Below, piece after piece: positions 20,322 through 31,381 of a DNA stretch of 64,000 nt. This DNA comes from Candidula unifasciata (Eukaryota; Mollusca; Gastropoda; Stylommatophora; Geomitridae). The stretch covers positions 342,501-406,500 of the forward strand of contig CAJHNH020008547.1 in assembly GCA_905116865.2 (NCBI GenBank), given 5' to 3'. Each line of letters opens with the position of its first letter. Position 1 is the first letter of the stretch. The notes beneath the pieces were generated by a model. It ran no database searches, was not told the DNA's origin, and saw only the letters and a list, made by a program, of their open reading frames with translations. A program made the translations under genes and the position numbers.

Positions 20322-23300
20322 TGTGACAGTTTTATTTCAAAGGTTGTGTACAGCTGAAACAAGCTAATAGTGTTACAGTTTCTGAACAGTTTCAAAGGTT
20401 AATAGTTGCTACAAATAGTGTAATGTACATTTCTGGAACAGTTTCAAAGTGTAATAGTGTATACAGTTTCTGGAACAGTTTCAAAGGTGTAACCAGTGTG
20501 TACAGTTTCTGGAACAGTTTCAAAGGTGTAATAGTGTATACAGTTTCTGGAACAGTTTCAAAGGTGTATAGTGTATACAGTTTCTGGAACAGTTTCAAAG
20601 GTGTAATAGTGTATACAGTTTCTGGAACAGTTTCAAAGGTGTAATAGTGTGTTTCTGGAACAGTTTTCAAAGTTTGTATACAGTTTCTGGAACAGTTTCA
20701 AAGGTGTAATAGTGTGTACAGTTTCTGGAACAGTTTCAAAGTGTAATAGTGTGTACAGTTTCTGGAACAGTTTCAAAGGTGTAATAGTGTATACAGTTTC
20801 TGGAACAGTTTCAAAGGTGTAATAGTGTAACAGTTTCTGGAACAGTTTCAAAGTGTATACAGTTTCTGGAACAGTTTCAAAGGTGTAATAGTGTATACAG
20901 TTTCTGGAACAGTTTCAAAGGTGTCATAGTGTGTACAGTTTCTGGAAACAGTTTGTAATAGTGTGTAAAGGTGTAAATAGTGTGTACAGTTTCTGGAACA
21001 GTTTTCAAAGGTGTAATAGTGTATACAGTTTCTGGAACAGTTTCAAAGGTGTAATAGTGTGTACAGTTTCTGGAACAGTTTCAAAGGTGTAATAGTGTGT
21101 ACAGTTTCTGGAACAGTTTCAAATGTAATAGTGTATACAGTTTCTGGAACAGTTTCAAAGGTGTAATAGTGTATACAGTTTCTGGAACAGTTTCAAAGGT
21201 GTAATAGTGTGTACAGTTTCTGGAACAGTTTCAAATGTAATAGTGTGTACAGTTTCTGGAACAGTTTCAAAGGTGTAATAGTGTATACAGTTTCTGGAAC
21301 AGTTTCAAGTGTAATAGTGTATACAGTTTCTGGAACAGTTTCAAAGGTGTAATAGTGTATACAGTTTCTGGAACAGTTTCAAAGGTGTAATAGTGTGTAC
21401 AGTTTCTGGAACAGTTTCAAAGGTAATAGTGTATACAGTTTCTGGAACAGTTTCAAAGTGTAATAGTGTATACAGTTTTCTGGAACAGTTTCAAAGGTGT
21501 AATAGTGTATACAGTTTCTTCTGGAACAGTTTCAAAGGTGTAATAGTGTATACAGTTTCTGGAAACAGTTTCAAAAGGTGTAATAGTGTGTACAGTTTCT
21601 GGAACAGTTTCAAAGGTGTAATAGTGTGTACAGTTTCTGGAACAGTTTCAAAGGTGTAATAGTGTATACAGTTTCTGGAACAGTTTCAAAGGTGTAATAG
21701 TGTGTACAGTTTCTGGAACAGTTTCAAAGGTGTAATAGTGTGTACAGTTTCTGGAACAGTTTCAAATGTGTAATAGTGTATACAGTTTCTGGAACAGTTT
21801 CAAAGGTGTAATAGTGTGTACAGTTTCTGGAACAGTTTCAAGTGTAATAGTGTATACAGTTTCTGGAACAGTTTCAAAGGTGTAATAGTGTATACAGTTT
21901 CTGGAACAGTTTCAAAATAGTGTATACAGTTTCTGGCAAGTTTTCAAAGGTGTAATAGTGTGTACAGTTTCTGGAAACAGTTTCAAGTGGAACAGTTTCA
22001 AAGGTGTAATAGTGTGTACAGTTTCTGGAACAGTTTCAAAGGTGTAATAGTGTGTACAGTTTTCTGGAACAGTTTCAAAGGTGTAATAGTGTGTACAGTT
22101 TCTGGAACAGTTTCAAAGGTGTAATAGTGTGTACAGTTTCTGGAACAGTTTCAAAGGTGTAATAGTGTGTACAGTTTCTGGAACAGTTTCAAAGGTGTAA
22201 TAGTGTGTACAGTTTCTGGAACAGTTTCAAATGTAATAGTGTGTACAGTTTCTGGAACAGTTTCAAAGGTGTAATAGTGTGTACAGTTTCTGGAACAGTT
22301 TCAAGTGTAATAGTGTATACAGTTTCTGGAACAGTTTCAAAGGTGTAATAGTGTATACAGTTTCTGGAACAGTTTCAAAGGTGTAATAGTGTGTACAGTT
22401 TCTGGAACAGTTTCAAGTGTAATAGTGTATACAGTTTCTGGAACAGTTTCAAAGGTGTAATAGTGTATACAGTTTCTGGAACAGTTTCAAAGGTGTAATA
22501 GTGTATACAGTTTCTGGAACAGTTTCAAATGTAATAGTGTATACAGTTTCTGGAACAGTTTCAAATGTAATAGTGTATACAGTTTCTGGAACAGTTTCAA
22601 AGGTGTAATAGTGTGTACAGTTTCTGGAACAGTTTCAAGTGTAATAGTGTATACAGTTTCTGGAACAGTTTCAAATGTAATAGTGTATACAGTTTCTGGA
22701 ACAGTTTCAAAGGTGTAATAGTGTATTAGTGTACAGTTTCTGGAACAGTTTCAAGTGTAATAGTGTATACAGTTTCTGGAACAGTTTCAAAGGTGTAATA
22801 GTGTGTACAGTTTCTGGAACAGTTTCAAAGGTGTAATAGTGTGTACAGTTTCTGGAACAGTTTCAAAGGTGTAATAGTGTGTACAGTTTCTGGAACAGTT
22901 TCAAAGGTGTAATAGTGTGTACAGTTTCTGGAACAGTTTCAAAGGTGTAATAGTGTGTATACAGTTTCTGGAACAGTTTTCAAAGGTGTAATAGTGTATA
23001 CAGTTTTCTGGAACAGTTTCAAAGGTGTATACAGTTTCTGGAACAGTTTCAAAGGGTTAGTGTATACAGTTTCTGGAACAGTTTCAAAGGTGTAATAGTG
23101 TGTACAGTTTCTGGAACAGTTTCAAAGGTGTAATAGTGTGTACAGTTTCTGGAACAGTTTCAAAGGTGTAATAGTGTGTACAGTTTCTGGAACAGTTTCA
23201 AAGGTGTAATAGTGTGTACAGTTTCTGGAACAGTTTCAAGTGTAATAGTGTATACAGTTTCTGGAACAGTTTCAAGTGTAATAGTGTATACAGTTTCTGG

Positions 23301-23408
23301 AACAGTTTCAAAGGTGTAATAGTGTGTACAGTTTCTGGAACAGTTTCAAAGGTGTAATAGTGTGTACAGTTTCTGGAACAGTTTCAAGTGTAATAGTGTA
23401 TACAGTTT
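20322..23408. repeat. Large 38-bp minisatellite, roughly 80 copies (3.1 kb)
   Basis: The core GTTTCTGGAACAGTTTCAAA recurs throughout. The main unit is 38 bp, and shorter units (about 31-34 bp) lose GGTG or AAGGTG between the core and TAATAGTGT. GTGTATACAG and GTGTGTACAG variants run in blocks. Single-base insertions (GGAAACAG, GTTTTC) are frequent from 20940 to 23050. Confidence 0.96.
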
Positions 23409-24785
23409 CAAAATATTTGAACAACTGCCTCTCCCAGAAGTCAAACACACAGCTGAGGGAACACTGACACACACTACAGGATTTAAAACCAGGATGTGTT
23501 GGCACAACTAGTGTGAACGATTTCACGGCTGTTTTATTAGGTGACTGCACAATTTCTCCGGCTTTCTCCTGGTTTCATACTAACACACTTATTATGTGCT
23601 AAAGAGTGACTACAGACTACAGCTGGTTATATTTTCGTGGTACACACATTAGAGACATTAGGCACATAGCTACTCATATGATATACTAACATTGTGAGGG
23701 TCCCTTTCACAGATACAATTGTAAATAAATAAAACAGAATAAATTATGATTTTCATGGACAATTTAAACGTCTATACTGATAATCTATTTGTAGAAACAT
23801 ACGCTATTATAGTTTAGCCCTGCAAAGATGTACTACGAAATTTCCTGAACTAGAGAACTCTGAATACAGTCCTTACAGTGATGTATGAGAATCACTGTCA
23901 GCTTCGTCGCCCTGGCCTGGCGTCCTGGACACAGTGGGGTGGACCTGCTGTCACGTGATCTCCAGGACGGGGTAGCGGATATAACCAGCGCTTGAACATT
24001 GTTTTCATATGTGTAAACTAACATAACACAAGAAATCATCATTACGCATCTACAGTGCGACCATACAAGTTTTTGCCTAACTTACCTGATTCTCCATAAA
24101 CGGTTGGAAAAGTAAACAGAACTTTTAAGAAGCCACAGTTAAATCATTAAGAAACGAGACCAAGTACGGTAGTTAAAGTGAAGTTTTGGTCCTGCCCATC
24201 CGTCCGTCTAGCCAAACAAACAAACATAAATCCAAAGTAAAACTAATAATAAAACTTTTCAAAAACTCTGCAACCATTCATAAATTAAAACACGCATATC
24301 CGTAAGAAAACCACGACCACGCACAAGCTAACTGGTGAGTTAAAACAGTAAAGAAACGGCATACAGCCAACCGTTTACCTGAACGGTGATTTCAACAGCC
24401 CGCGTCGGCCTGCCTCATGTCGGTGGAACAGTTCTTGTTTGATCTGCGACACGCCCTAGCCTAGGTTGTCAACTGTCCCACACTTCCGCCGGGTTCACTA
24501 CAAAATCTGTCATTGTGGTTAACTCCGTTAACAAAACAAGATTTGGATTGCAGATCGGACCCACTTAGCCTGGGCTTAGGTTACTCCATAACCGTTTTGT
24601 GGTGACTCAAAATATATCTGCCATATGGCTATACTATACGGTTGAATGGGGTTTTAGAGTTTTGTACCGGTTTTATTCTCAACCTTGAGTCCTACAGATT
24701 GTAATCCTAAGATTTGTCAGTACTGATTGGCAATCGCTGCAGTAGATGGAAAAAGTCAAAGACCCAGTAGACAATGCATCAATTG
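23409..24785. other. Low-repeat region; possible minus-strand exons
   Basis: This is the longest stretch in the first half without visible repeats. On the minus strand, two good splice-donor matches occur: CAG then GTAAGT with the exon ending at 24086, and CAG then GTAAAC with the exon ending at 24379. GC-rich patches lie at 23900-23990 (with a TCACGTGA palindrome) and 24390-24500. No protein frame was recognised. Confidence 0.3.
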
Positions 24786-24789
24786 AAAG

Positions 24790-24905
24790 ATAAAAGTCCC
24801 CCTGTGGGTTCCGGGGTCCTATTATAGGGAAAACAAGAATAGACCCACTGCCTACCCAAAAGCATGTCGTAAGAGTCAACTAATTGGGAGCTTCCTTCGA
24901 AATCG
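24790..24905 (-). repeat. Dispersed two-block repeat, block 2 copy
   Basis: CTGTGGGTTCCGGGGTCCTA, then AGAATAGACCCACTGCCTAC and AAGCATGTCGTAAGAG. A second copy lies only about 330 bp away at 25120. Confidence 0.65.
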
Positions 24906-24925
24906 GAGTACATCTGCCTGAGAGG

Positions 24926-25050
24926 CAAGGAACCAGCAGTCGGCATACAGATGAGTCACGCAACACTCAGGTTCTGGAACAGGACTGCAGTCCAGAGGTG
25001 GATGAACAACCAGAACTTTCCACCGGAGTTTACAGCTGGTGAACGCGAAG
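24926..25050 (+). repeat. Dispersed repeat shared with 54815-54935
   Basis: The text CAGTCCAGAGGTGGATGAAC, then AACCAGAACTTTCCACC and GAGTTTACAGC, recurs with few changes at 54870-54930. Its class is unknown. Confidence 0.6.
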
Positions 25051-25119
25051 AAGAAGAAGAAGAGAGATAACGGCACACTTGTTTTATTTTCTATATTCTA
25101 GAATTGTACTAAAAAGGGT

Positions 25120-25220
25120 AGCTGCCCGTGTGGGTTCCGGGCGCCATTCAGGGGAGAAAAAGAATAAATCCACTGCCTCCCTTACAAGCATGTCGTAAAG
25201 GCGAAAAATTAGAGGAGTTG
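25120..25220 (-). repeat. Dispersed two-block repeat, block 2 copy
   Basis: GTGTGGGTTCCGGGCGCCAT, AGAATAAATCCACTGCCTCC and AAGCATGTCGTAAAGGCG match the copy at 24790. Confidence 0.65.
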
Positions 25221-25261
25221 TTTTTCCAGAAGTTTGAGCAAACCTACATGAGAACCGAGAC

Positions 25262-25346
25262 TCGAACAATGTGCATTTAAGATGAGGATGAGCATGCATG
25301 GGAATGCCCCGAGTGCTGTGATATCAATTTTTGACACAACTCGACG
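25262..25346 (+). mobile_element. LINE 3' terminus (RNase H family)
   Basis: The end reads AWECPECCDI (GGGAATGCCCCGAGTGCTGT) and then TTTTTGACACAACTCGACGC. It equals the 3' end at 33195 and 47303 on the other strand. The tail AACTAG runs straight into (TAG)n, so the microsatellite begins at the LINE tail. Confidence 0.78.
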
Positions 25347-25350
25347 CAAC

Positions 25351-25437
<87 letters not shown>

Positions 25438-25578
25438 AAGTAGTAGTAGTAGTAGTAGTGGTAAGCAGTAGTAAGTAGTAGTAGCAGTAGTGGTAGTAGT
25501 AGTAAGTAGTAGTAGTAAGTAGTAGTAGTAAGTAGTAGTAGTAGTATTAGTAGTAGTAAGTAGTAGTAGGAACATCTG
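25347..25578. repeat. (TAG)n microsatellite field, part 1
   Basis: A pure TAG/GTA run to about 25435, then interrupted by AAGTAG variants. Poly-Leu and poly-Tyr frames across it are artefacts. Confidence 0.97.
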
Positions 25579-25599
25579 ACTACTCTCAACAACAGCTGT

Positions 25600-26304
25600 T
25601 TACAACATAATATGAAAATCAGTACAGAAAAAACAGAAGTTATGAAGATCAGCAGAACACACAGGCCACTGAATATAAATGTTGGAAGTGCCAAAATCAA
25701 GCAAACCAAAGAGTTCAAATACTTGGGCAGTATATTTACAGAGGATGGAAGAATGGACAGAGAGATAGAAACAAGAATACAGAAAGCAAATGCTGTCACA
25801 TACCAACTATCACCTCTGCTTAAACATCCAGATATAACCATGAAGACCAAAAGACAATTGATAAACACCATCTTCATTCCAACACTCTGCTACCAGTGCC
25901 AGACATGGACAATCAACAAGACCCATGAAAGAAAAATAGAAGCCTGTGAAATGAAATGTCTAAGAAAAGCAGCGAATAAGACCAGACTAGACAGGATAAA
26001 GAACATAGACATTAGAAACACTGTCAAAACTACACCATGTTTAGACTACATAGAACATCAAAGAATGAAATGGTTTGGACATCTAACCAGGATGAAAAAT
26101 GACCAAATAACATCACAAATTTTCAACCAAAGAAGCTCAGGATATAAGGCAAGAGGAAGACCAAGGAAACGGTGGATTGACGGGGTCTCCGGAACCTGCC
26201 AAAAGCATGGCCTCAGAACATCAGATGCTGCCCGCCTTGCTTATGACAGGAACTTGCATCTCCCCACAACGCTTAGCGGCATACGTGGAAGGAAAAAGTA
26301 AAGT
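25600..26304 (+). mobile_element. LINE fragment with an open 229-codon frame
   Basis: The frame 25612-26301 is uninterrupted: KISTEKTEVMKISR, FKYLGSIFTEDGRMDREIET (YLGS block), RQLINTIFIPTLCYQCQTWT, EACEMKCLRKA, RMKWFGHLTRM, KARGRPRKRWIDGV and a final RNLHLPTTLSGIRGRKK. This is the post-palm thumb and C-terminus of a non-LTR reverse transcriptase. The catalytic YADD box is missing (5'-truncated). The intact frame suggests a fairly recent insertion into the microsatellite. Confidence 0.87.
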
Positions 26305-26415
26305 AAGTAGTAGTACTAGTAAGTAGTAGTAGTAAGTAGTAGTAGTAGTATGTAGTCGTAGTAAATAGTAGTAAGTGGTAAAAAATATTAAGTAGTAGTA
26401 GTAAGTAGTAGTAGT

Positions 26416-26489
<74 letters not shown>

Positions 26490-26784
26490 AGTAACAGTAG
26501 TAGTAGTAGTAAGTAGTAGTAGTAAGTAGTATTAGTATAAGTAAGTAGTAGTAAGTAGTAATAAGTAGTGGTAAGTAGTAATAAGTAGTAGTAAGTAGTA
26601 GTTAGTAGTAGTAAGTAGTAGTAAGTAGTAGTAAGAAGTAGTAAGTTGTAGTAAGTATTAAGAAGTAGTAAGTAGTTGTAATTTTTAAGTAGTAGTAAGT
26701 AGTAGTAAGTAGTGGTAAGTAGTATGTAGTAGTATGTAGTAGTATGTAGTAGTATGTAGTAGTAAGTAGTGGTAAGTAGTAATA
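26305..26784. repeat. GTAAGTAGTA-rich microsatellite field, part 2
   Basis: TAG/GTA triplets mixed with GTAAGTAGTA decamers and TGTAGTAG variants. It separates the LINE from the hAT composite. Confidence 0.95.
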
Positions 26785-26901
26785 AGGCTATACCGAATAT
26801 TCACTTCGTATTCGCTTAGGAGCCGAATAGTGGACCTAATAACTATTCGGTATTTGGCCGAATAGTTGCGGTCGGGCCGAATACGAATAGTGGTTACCTT
26901 T

Positions 26902-27125
26902 CACCCGTTTCTGGACTGGTGGAAAATAAACATATAAAGATTTCCCACCTTGGTTCCTACTGTCAAGCGTTATCTTTGTGCACCACCTACGAGCGTACCA
27001 AGTGAACGTCTGTTTAGTACAGCTGGAAATACCTTCAGTGAGACAAGAAGCTGCCTTAAATGCTGACAACATAAAACGATTTTTTTTTTTTTTCGAAAGC
27101 TAATGCCGCTTTCGTGGATTAACTA
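26902..27125 (+). pseudogene. hAT transposase C-terminal dimerisation domain, decayed
   Basis: The plus-strand frame from 26902 reads HPFLDWWKINI, a stop, RFPTLVPTVKRYLCAPPTSV then PSERLFSTAGNTFSETRSCL. This matches the hAT C-terminal pattern (WWK...FP.L...A..YL..P..SVPSER.FS.AG). Stops after INI and LKC disable it. DNA-binding and catalytic parts are missing, so this is a deletion derivative. Confidence 0.86.
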
Positions 27126-27343
27126 AGCTGTCTGTGACATTTTACAAGTTTAGGTTACTTGTTATAAAACTAAGAATACTTTCATTCCTAGGTATTGGTT
27201 ACCACAGACTGACTGACTGAAGGATGCAAAACATGAAATGTTTTTAAATGTTTACTATTCTGTACTACATTTTGTGAAGTAAAATGTCAGCGTACATTTG
27301 ACATTGATGTTTTTTTTTTTTTTTTTTTTAGATCTATTTTATA

Positions 27344-28081
27344 CACTATTCGAAAGTGGAAGAATGGGCCTCAGTTTGAATAGTGGGAAGACAAAAGTAA
27401 TGGTGGTATCAAAGAAAATAATTTTTCCTAAATGTGTAATAAAAGTCAATGGTTTTATTTTAGGACAAGTACAGAAATTTAAGTATTTGGGCACATGGAT
27501 AACATCAGATGGAATTAGCATTACTGAAAAAAAGAAATAGAATTGGACAGGCAAAAACTGCATTTTATAAAATCAAAAACATCTTATGCAATATATCTTT
27601 GTCATTAAAGGTTAGAAAAAGAATTCTTGCTTGCTTCCTACATCCAGTATTAACATGTGGCTGTAAGTCCTGGACAATCGGTAGGCAGGCCAGACAATTT
27701 CTTAAGGCCTCAAAGATGTGGTTTTACAGAACAATGCTTAAAATACATTGGACAGCCACAAAAAAAAAAAAATTGAACCAAGAGGTTTCGAAAGAGGCGG
27801 GAGCCCGAAGACAACTACTTACAGACATCAGAAGGAGAGTCATCATTTTTCGGCCTTGTTATGAGAAGAGGGAAAATGGTACATGTGGTGACCACTGGAA
27901 AGATATGTAGAAGGAGGGATAGAGGAAGACAAAGAGAGAAGATTCTTGACAGTCTTGCTGCATGGCATGGAGGTGTGTCAGCACACGAACTAATACATGC
28001 TGCAGGAGATCGCAGATTGTGTCGAGGCATAATCGCCCATGCCAGTCGTTAAAGCACCTGATGATGATGATTCACTATTCG
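27344..28081 (+). mobile_element. LINE fragment inserted in the hAT element
   Basis: Frames give MGLSLNSGKTKVMVVSKK, KFKYLGTWITSDG, then MWFYRTMLKIHWTATKKKK, GARRQLLTDIRRRV, VVTTGKICRRRDRGRQRE, LDSLAAWHGGVSAHELIHA and GDRRLCRGII, followed by a GATGATGATGATT tail. The repeat CACTATTCG at 27344-27352 and 28073-28081 may be its target duplication, but this motif is common in the hAT ends. Two frameshifts; catalytic palm absent. Confidence 0.85.
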
Positions 28082-28152
28082 TATTCTGCCGAATAGTTGG
28101 TCCAGATATTCGTATTCTGCCGAATAGTGAAAATCACTATTCGGTATAGCCC

Positions 28153-28540
28153 TAGTAATAAGTAGTAGTAAGTAGCAGTTAGTAGTAGTAAGTAGTAGTA
28201 GTAAGTAGTAGTAAGTAGTAGTAAGTAGTAAGTAGTAGTAAGTAGTGGTAAGTAGTAAGTAGTGGTAAGTAGTGGTAAGTAGTAGTGAGTAGTAGTAGTA
28301 AGTAGTAGTAAGTAGTAAGTAGTAAGCAGTAGTAACTAGTAGTAAGTAGTAGTAAGTAGTAAGCAATAGTAACTAGTAGTAAGTAGTAAGAAGTAGTAAG
28401 TAGTAGTAAGTAGTGGTAAGTAGTGGTAAGTAGTAGTGAGTAGTAGTAAGTAGTGAGTAGTAAAGTAAGTAGTAAGTAGTAGTAAGTAGTAAGCAGTAGT
28501 AACTAGTAGTAAGTAGTAGTAAGTAGTAGTAAGTAGTCGT

Positions 28541-28638
<98 letters not shown>

Positions 28639-28674
28639 AGTAGTATTAAGTGGTAGTAAGTAGTAGTAAGTAGT
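28153..28674. repeat. TAG/GTAAGTAGTA microsatellite field, part 3
   Basis: Resumes directly after the composite element and ends with a pure (TAG)n run at about 28544-28638. Confidence 0.96.
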
Positions 28675-29050
28675 AGGATAAATTGTCTGTGCAACTGTGG
28701 TCTATTTATCTAATTATACATACTACCATCCACATTAAGGGGAGAGAAGAAGGTTTCATCTTTCGCTTGTGTAGCCTGGACAGCGTTTGCGTGTGTGTAG
28801 TAGTCTAGTCTTGGTAGAAACTTTTCTTCTTCTTCTTTTTCTTCTTATTTTGTCTTTATAGGCTTAAACAGCATTTGCCTCAGAAGGTAATTGGCATGGC
28901 GTGTTGTGGTTTACAACTGGGTTGCGAAATCTCTTTTCGGCCCAAGACATCCGGCAGTTAGAAGACAGACAGACAGAAAAAACGAACGAACAAACGTTAT
29001 TTTAAGAGGATTGGAAAATGGGCACGCGGGCCCGTCTAAAATAGACAGAC
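28675..29050. other. Mostly unassigned; two-block repeat block 1 at 28891
   Basis: A (TTC)n-like run lies at 28824-28845. At 28891-28932 block 1 of the dispersed repeat appears (TTGGCATGGCGTGTTGTGGT then TTACAACTGGGTTGCGAAAT). Confidence 0.5.
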
Positions 29051-29052
29051 AT

Positions 29053-29287
<235 letters not shown>

Positions 29288-29782
29288 AAAATTTCACTAA
29301 AATTACTGATGAAGTCAAAATAATGACTGCCATTAATTTCTTGAGGTATGACGAAATTAGCTTCTATTTGCAGTTGTTTTCTCACTGACAGAAGACACTG
29401 TAGGTAAAAACACTTCAAACGTGTTAAGTCACCTCCGTGCGGCCAGATGCTGTTTGTTCTAGCTGATCCCCGTGTAAAAATTATCTTCCTAGTGGATTCG
29501 TTCCCGTTTTGAAGAGGCTGTTATTTCAGTCAAGTGGACTCGAGTTGTTGACGTAAGACTAGATGGTGCTGTCTTACTCTATATACATCATGTTCCTGTG
29601 TGCAAGACACTAGCGTACATTTGTTTTACACAGAGGTATGTTTCAAAATGAGGCCAGCAAAGTAGACCTTCCCTGCTGTATAACAGTGGCGTCGACATCA
29701 AGACAACTTTGGGCTGCTTTATAACCCAAACAATGATGGGAAGTAAAGAAGATAATTCACGATATACAATGGACTGTTTCAA
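29288..29782. other. No recognisable feature
   Basis: Unassigned. Confidence 0.45.
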
Positions 29783-29789
29783 ACAGATA

Positions 29790-29823
<34 letters not shown>
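29783..29823. repeat. (ATA)n microsatellite
   Basis: About 40 bp of AAT triplets. Confidence 0.92.
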
Positions 29824-29824
<1 letters not shown>

Positions 29825-29984
29825 GTTAGGTAAAGTCATGTAAAGGGTCAATTTTTCACGTCTTCTACATATATTTGAAATCACATAAAATGTTTAAATA
29901 AATACTTAAAAATAGAACAGGGACAGATGGTTACGGATGATTGATGATCAGTAAGGATTATCGTCACAGCACTCCGGACAGATT

Positions 29985-30960
29985 CAAAGGTGCCCCGATC
30001 TCCTCCTCAAAAAACTCCATAAGTGTAAAGCTGCCGATGTTCTATGTTGACTGGTGGAACGTTTTGTTCCTTTAGTGAAATATGCATTTCTGGCAGCTCC
30101 GGGCTGCACCTCCATGTTGATCAGCTTATACAGGAATACGGAGTCATGCCGTTTAGTGTGTTCGTCATCATGGTAAGTGCTGCGCATGGCATTGATAACA
30201 TGGCTCCTGCCCACAACTGGACCAGATATGCAACTGCAGTCTCTGCAGGATAATCTACACGTTCGTTCCATTGAACACCCTCTTCACCTGGCACAAAGAT
30301 GAAGGCTAGGGCAACCATCCGCGAAGTGCTCAGTTTTGCAACAAATTCTTGTCTGAGTAAACCAACCTGGACTTTTTAAAACATATTCATGGGGTCGGTA
30401 AGTATGGACGCATGTGTAAACTCCTGAGTACTAAGCCAAGCCAGTGCCCTTGTTACAGCCATAATTTCCATTGTGAGGCTATAAGTTGTAATAGCCGAGG
30501 CGCTATTCATCTCCTTGAAGGTCCCCCCCCCCCTTTTTTTTTCCCCTTGAGTTTACTGTGAATGCCCATGTACTTCGCTTGTCCATAATTATGTGTAAAC
30601 TATTGCAACCCTTCATCTATGTGTTCATCAATAAGTGTTCTGATTAAAGTGTCCACAACGCCAGGAATCTGCTTTCTACAGCTTCTATAAAGCGTCAGTG
30701 CCACAAAGTTTTACAATCGACACTGATGATTTGAAAGGTGATTATTTAACGAGAACAAAGTGACTGTGGCTTTTGATGGATCAGCTCTTGCCCCTGAGGT
30801 GTTGCACCAGGATGATATGCGATGCAAGTCCAGTTGTAGATCCTAAACAATGTCATCTCTGTTCCTACCCTGACGGTTGAAGAGGATCGGAGACAAAGGT
30901 AAGCCCTGTGTCGTGTGCAAAGAAGCAGCATTACGCCATGTCTCCGTATTTTGTCTGTAC
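29985..30960 (-). mobile_element. LINE fragment, RT end plus RNase H, decayed
   Basis: Minus strand from 30960: ETWRNAASLHTTQGLPLSPI and LFNRQ (the LPQG/LSP..FN part of RT), then HRISSWCNTSGARADPSKAT and LFSLNN. Next come SLTMEIMAVTRALAWLSTQE, FTHASILTD and FIFVPGEEGVQWNERVD, which are RNase H blocks. A jockey-like family is likely. Stops and frame changes throughout; the YADD box is lost. Confidence 0.75.
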
Positions 30961-31381
30961 CCAAGATGTGGTTTTACAGAACAATTCTTAAAATACCATG
31001 GACAGCCTAAAAAAGCAACTAAGAGGTTTTGAAAGAGTCGGGAGCCCGAAGACAACTAATCACAGACATCAGAAGGAGACAGTCATCATTTTTCGGCCAT
31101 GTTAGGAAAAGAGGGAAAATGGAACATGTGGTGACCACTGGAAAGATCTGTGGAAGGAGGGATAGGGGAAGGCAACGAGAAAATATTCTTGACAGTCTTG
31201 TTGCATGATATGGAAGTGTGTCAACACACGAACTAATACATGCTGCAGGAGATCGCAGATTGTGGCTAGGCCAGTCGGCAAGGCACCTGATGATGATGAT
31301 ACACTATTCGTATTCGGCCAAACAGTTGCTCCCACTATTCGTATTCGTCCGAATAGTGAAAATCTCTATTCGGTACAGCCA
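30961..31381 (+). mobile_element. Right half of a second LINE-in-hAT composite
   Basis: Text from AAGATGTGGTTTTACAGAAC onward follows the LINE at 27353-28072 almost base for base (GGAGCCCGAAGACAACTA, GTGACCACTGGAAAGAT, ACATGCTGCAGGAGATCGCA). It then crosses the same LINE/hAT junction (GATGATGATGAT, CACTATTCGTATTCGG) and ends CGGTACAGCC at 31380. The left half is missing. Confidence 0.85.

Larger units (their letters stand above)
26777..28160 (+). mobile_element. hAT element with a LINE inserted (composite, 1.37 kb)
   Basis: Ends are AGGCTATACCGAATA at 26785 and the complement of GGGCTATACCGAATAG at 28152. A candidate 8-bp duplication TAGTAATA lies at 26777-26784 and 28153-28160, though the microsatellite makes chance identity possible. 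Subterminal GAATAGT / ACTATTCG repeats lie at both ends. Inside are a hAT transposase end and a LINE. A second partial copy ends at 31380. Confidence 0.8.

Noticed and set aside
20322..23408. Centromeric satellite
   Set aside because: A 38-bp unit in a 3-kb array is small. Nothing in the sequence supports centromere function.
25324..25877. Poly-Leu/poly-Tyr frames
   Set aside because: Frames across a TAG microsatellite; the tail beyond it is the antisense of a LINE.
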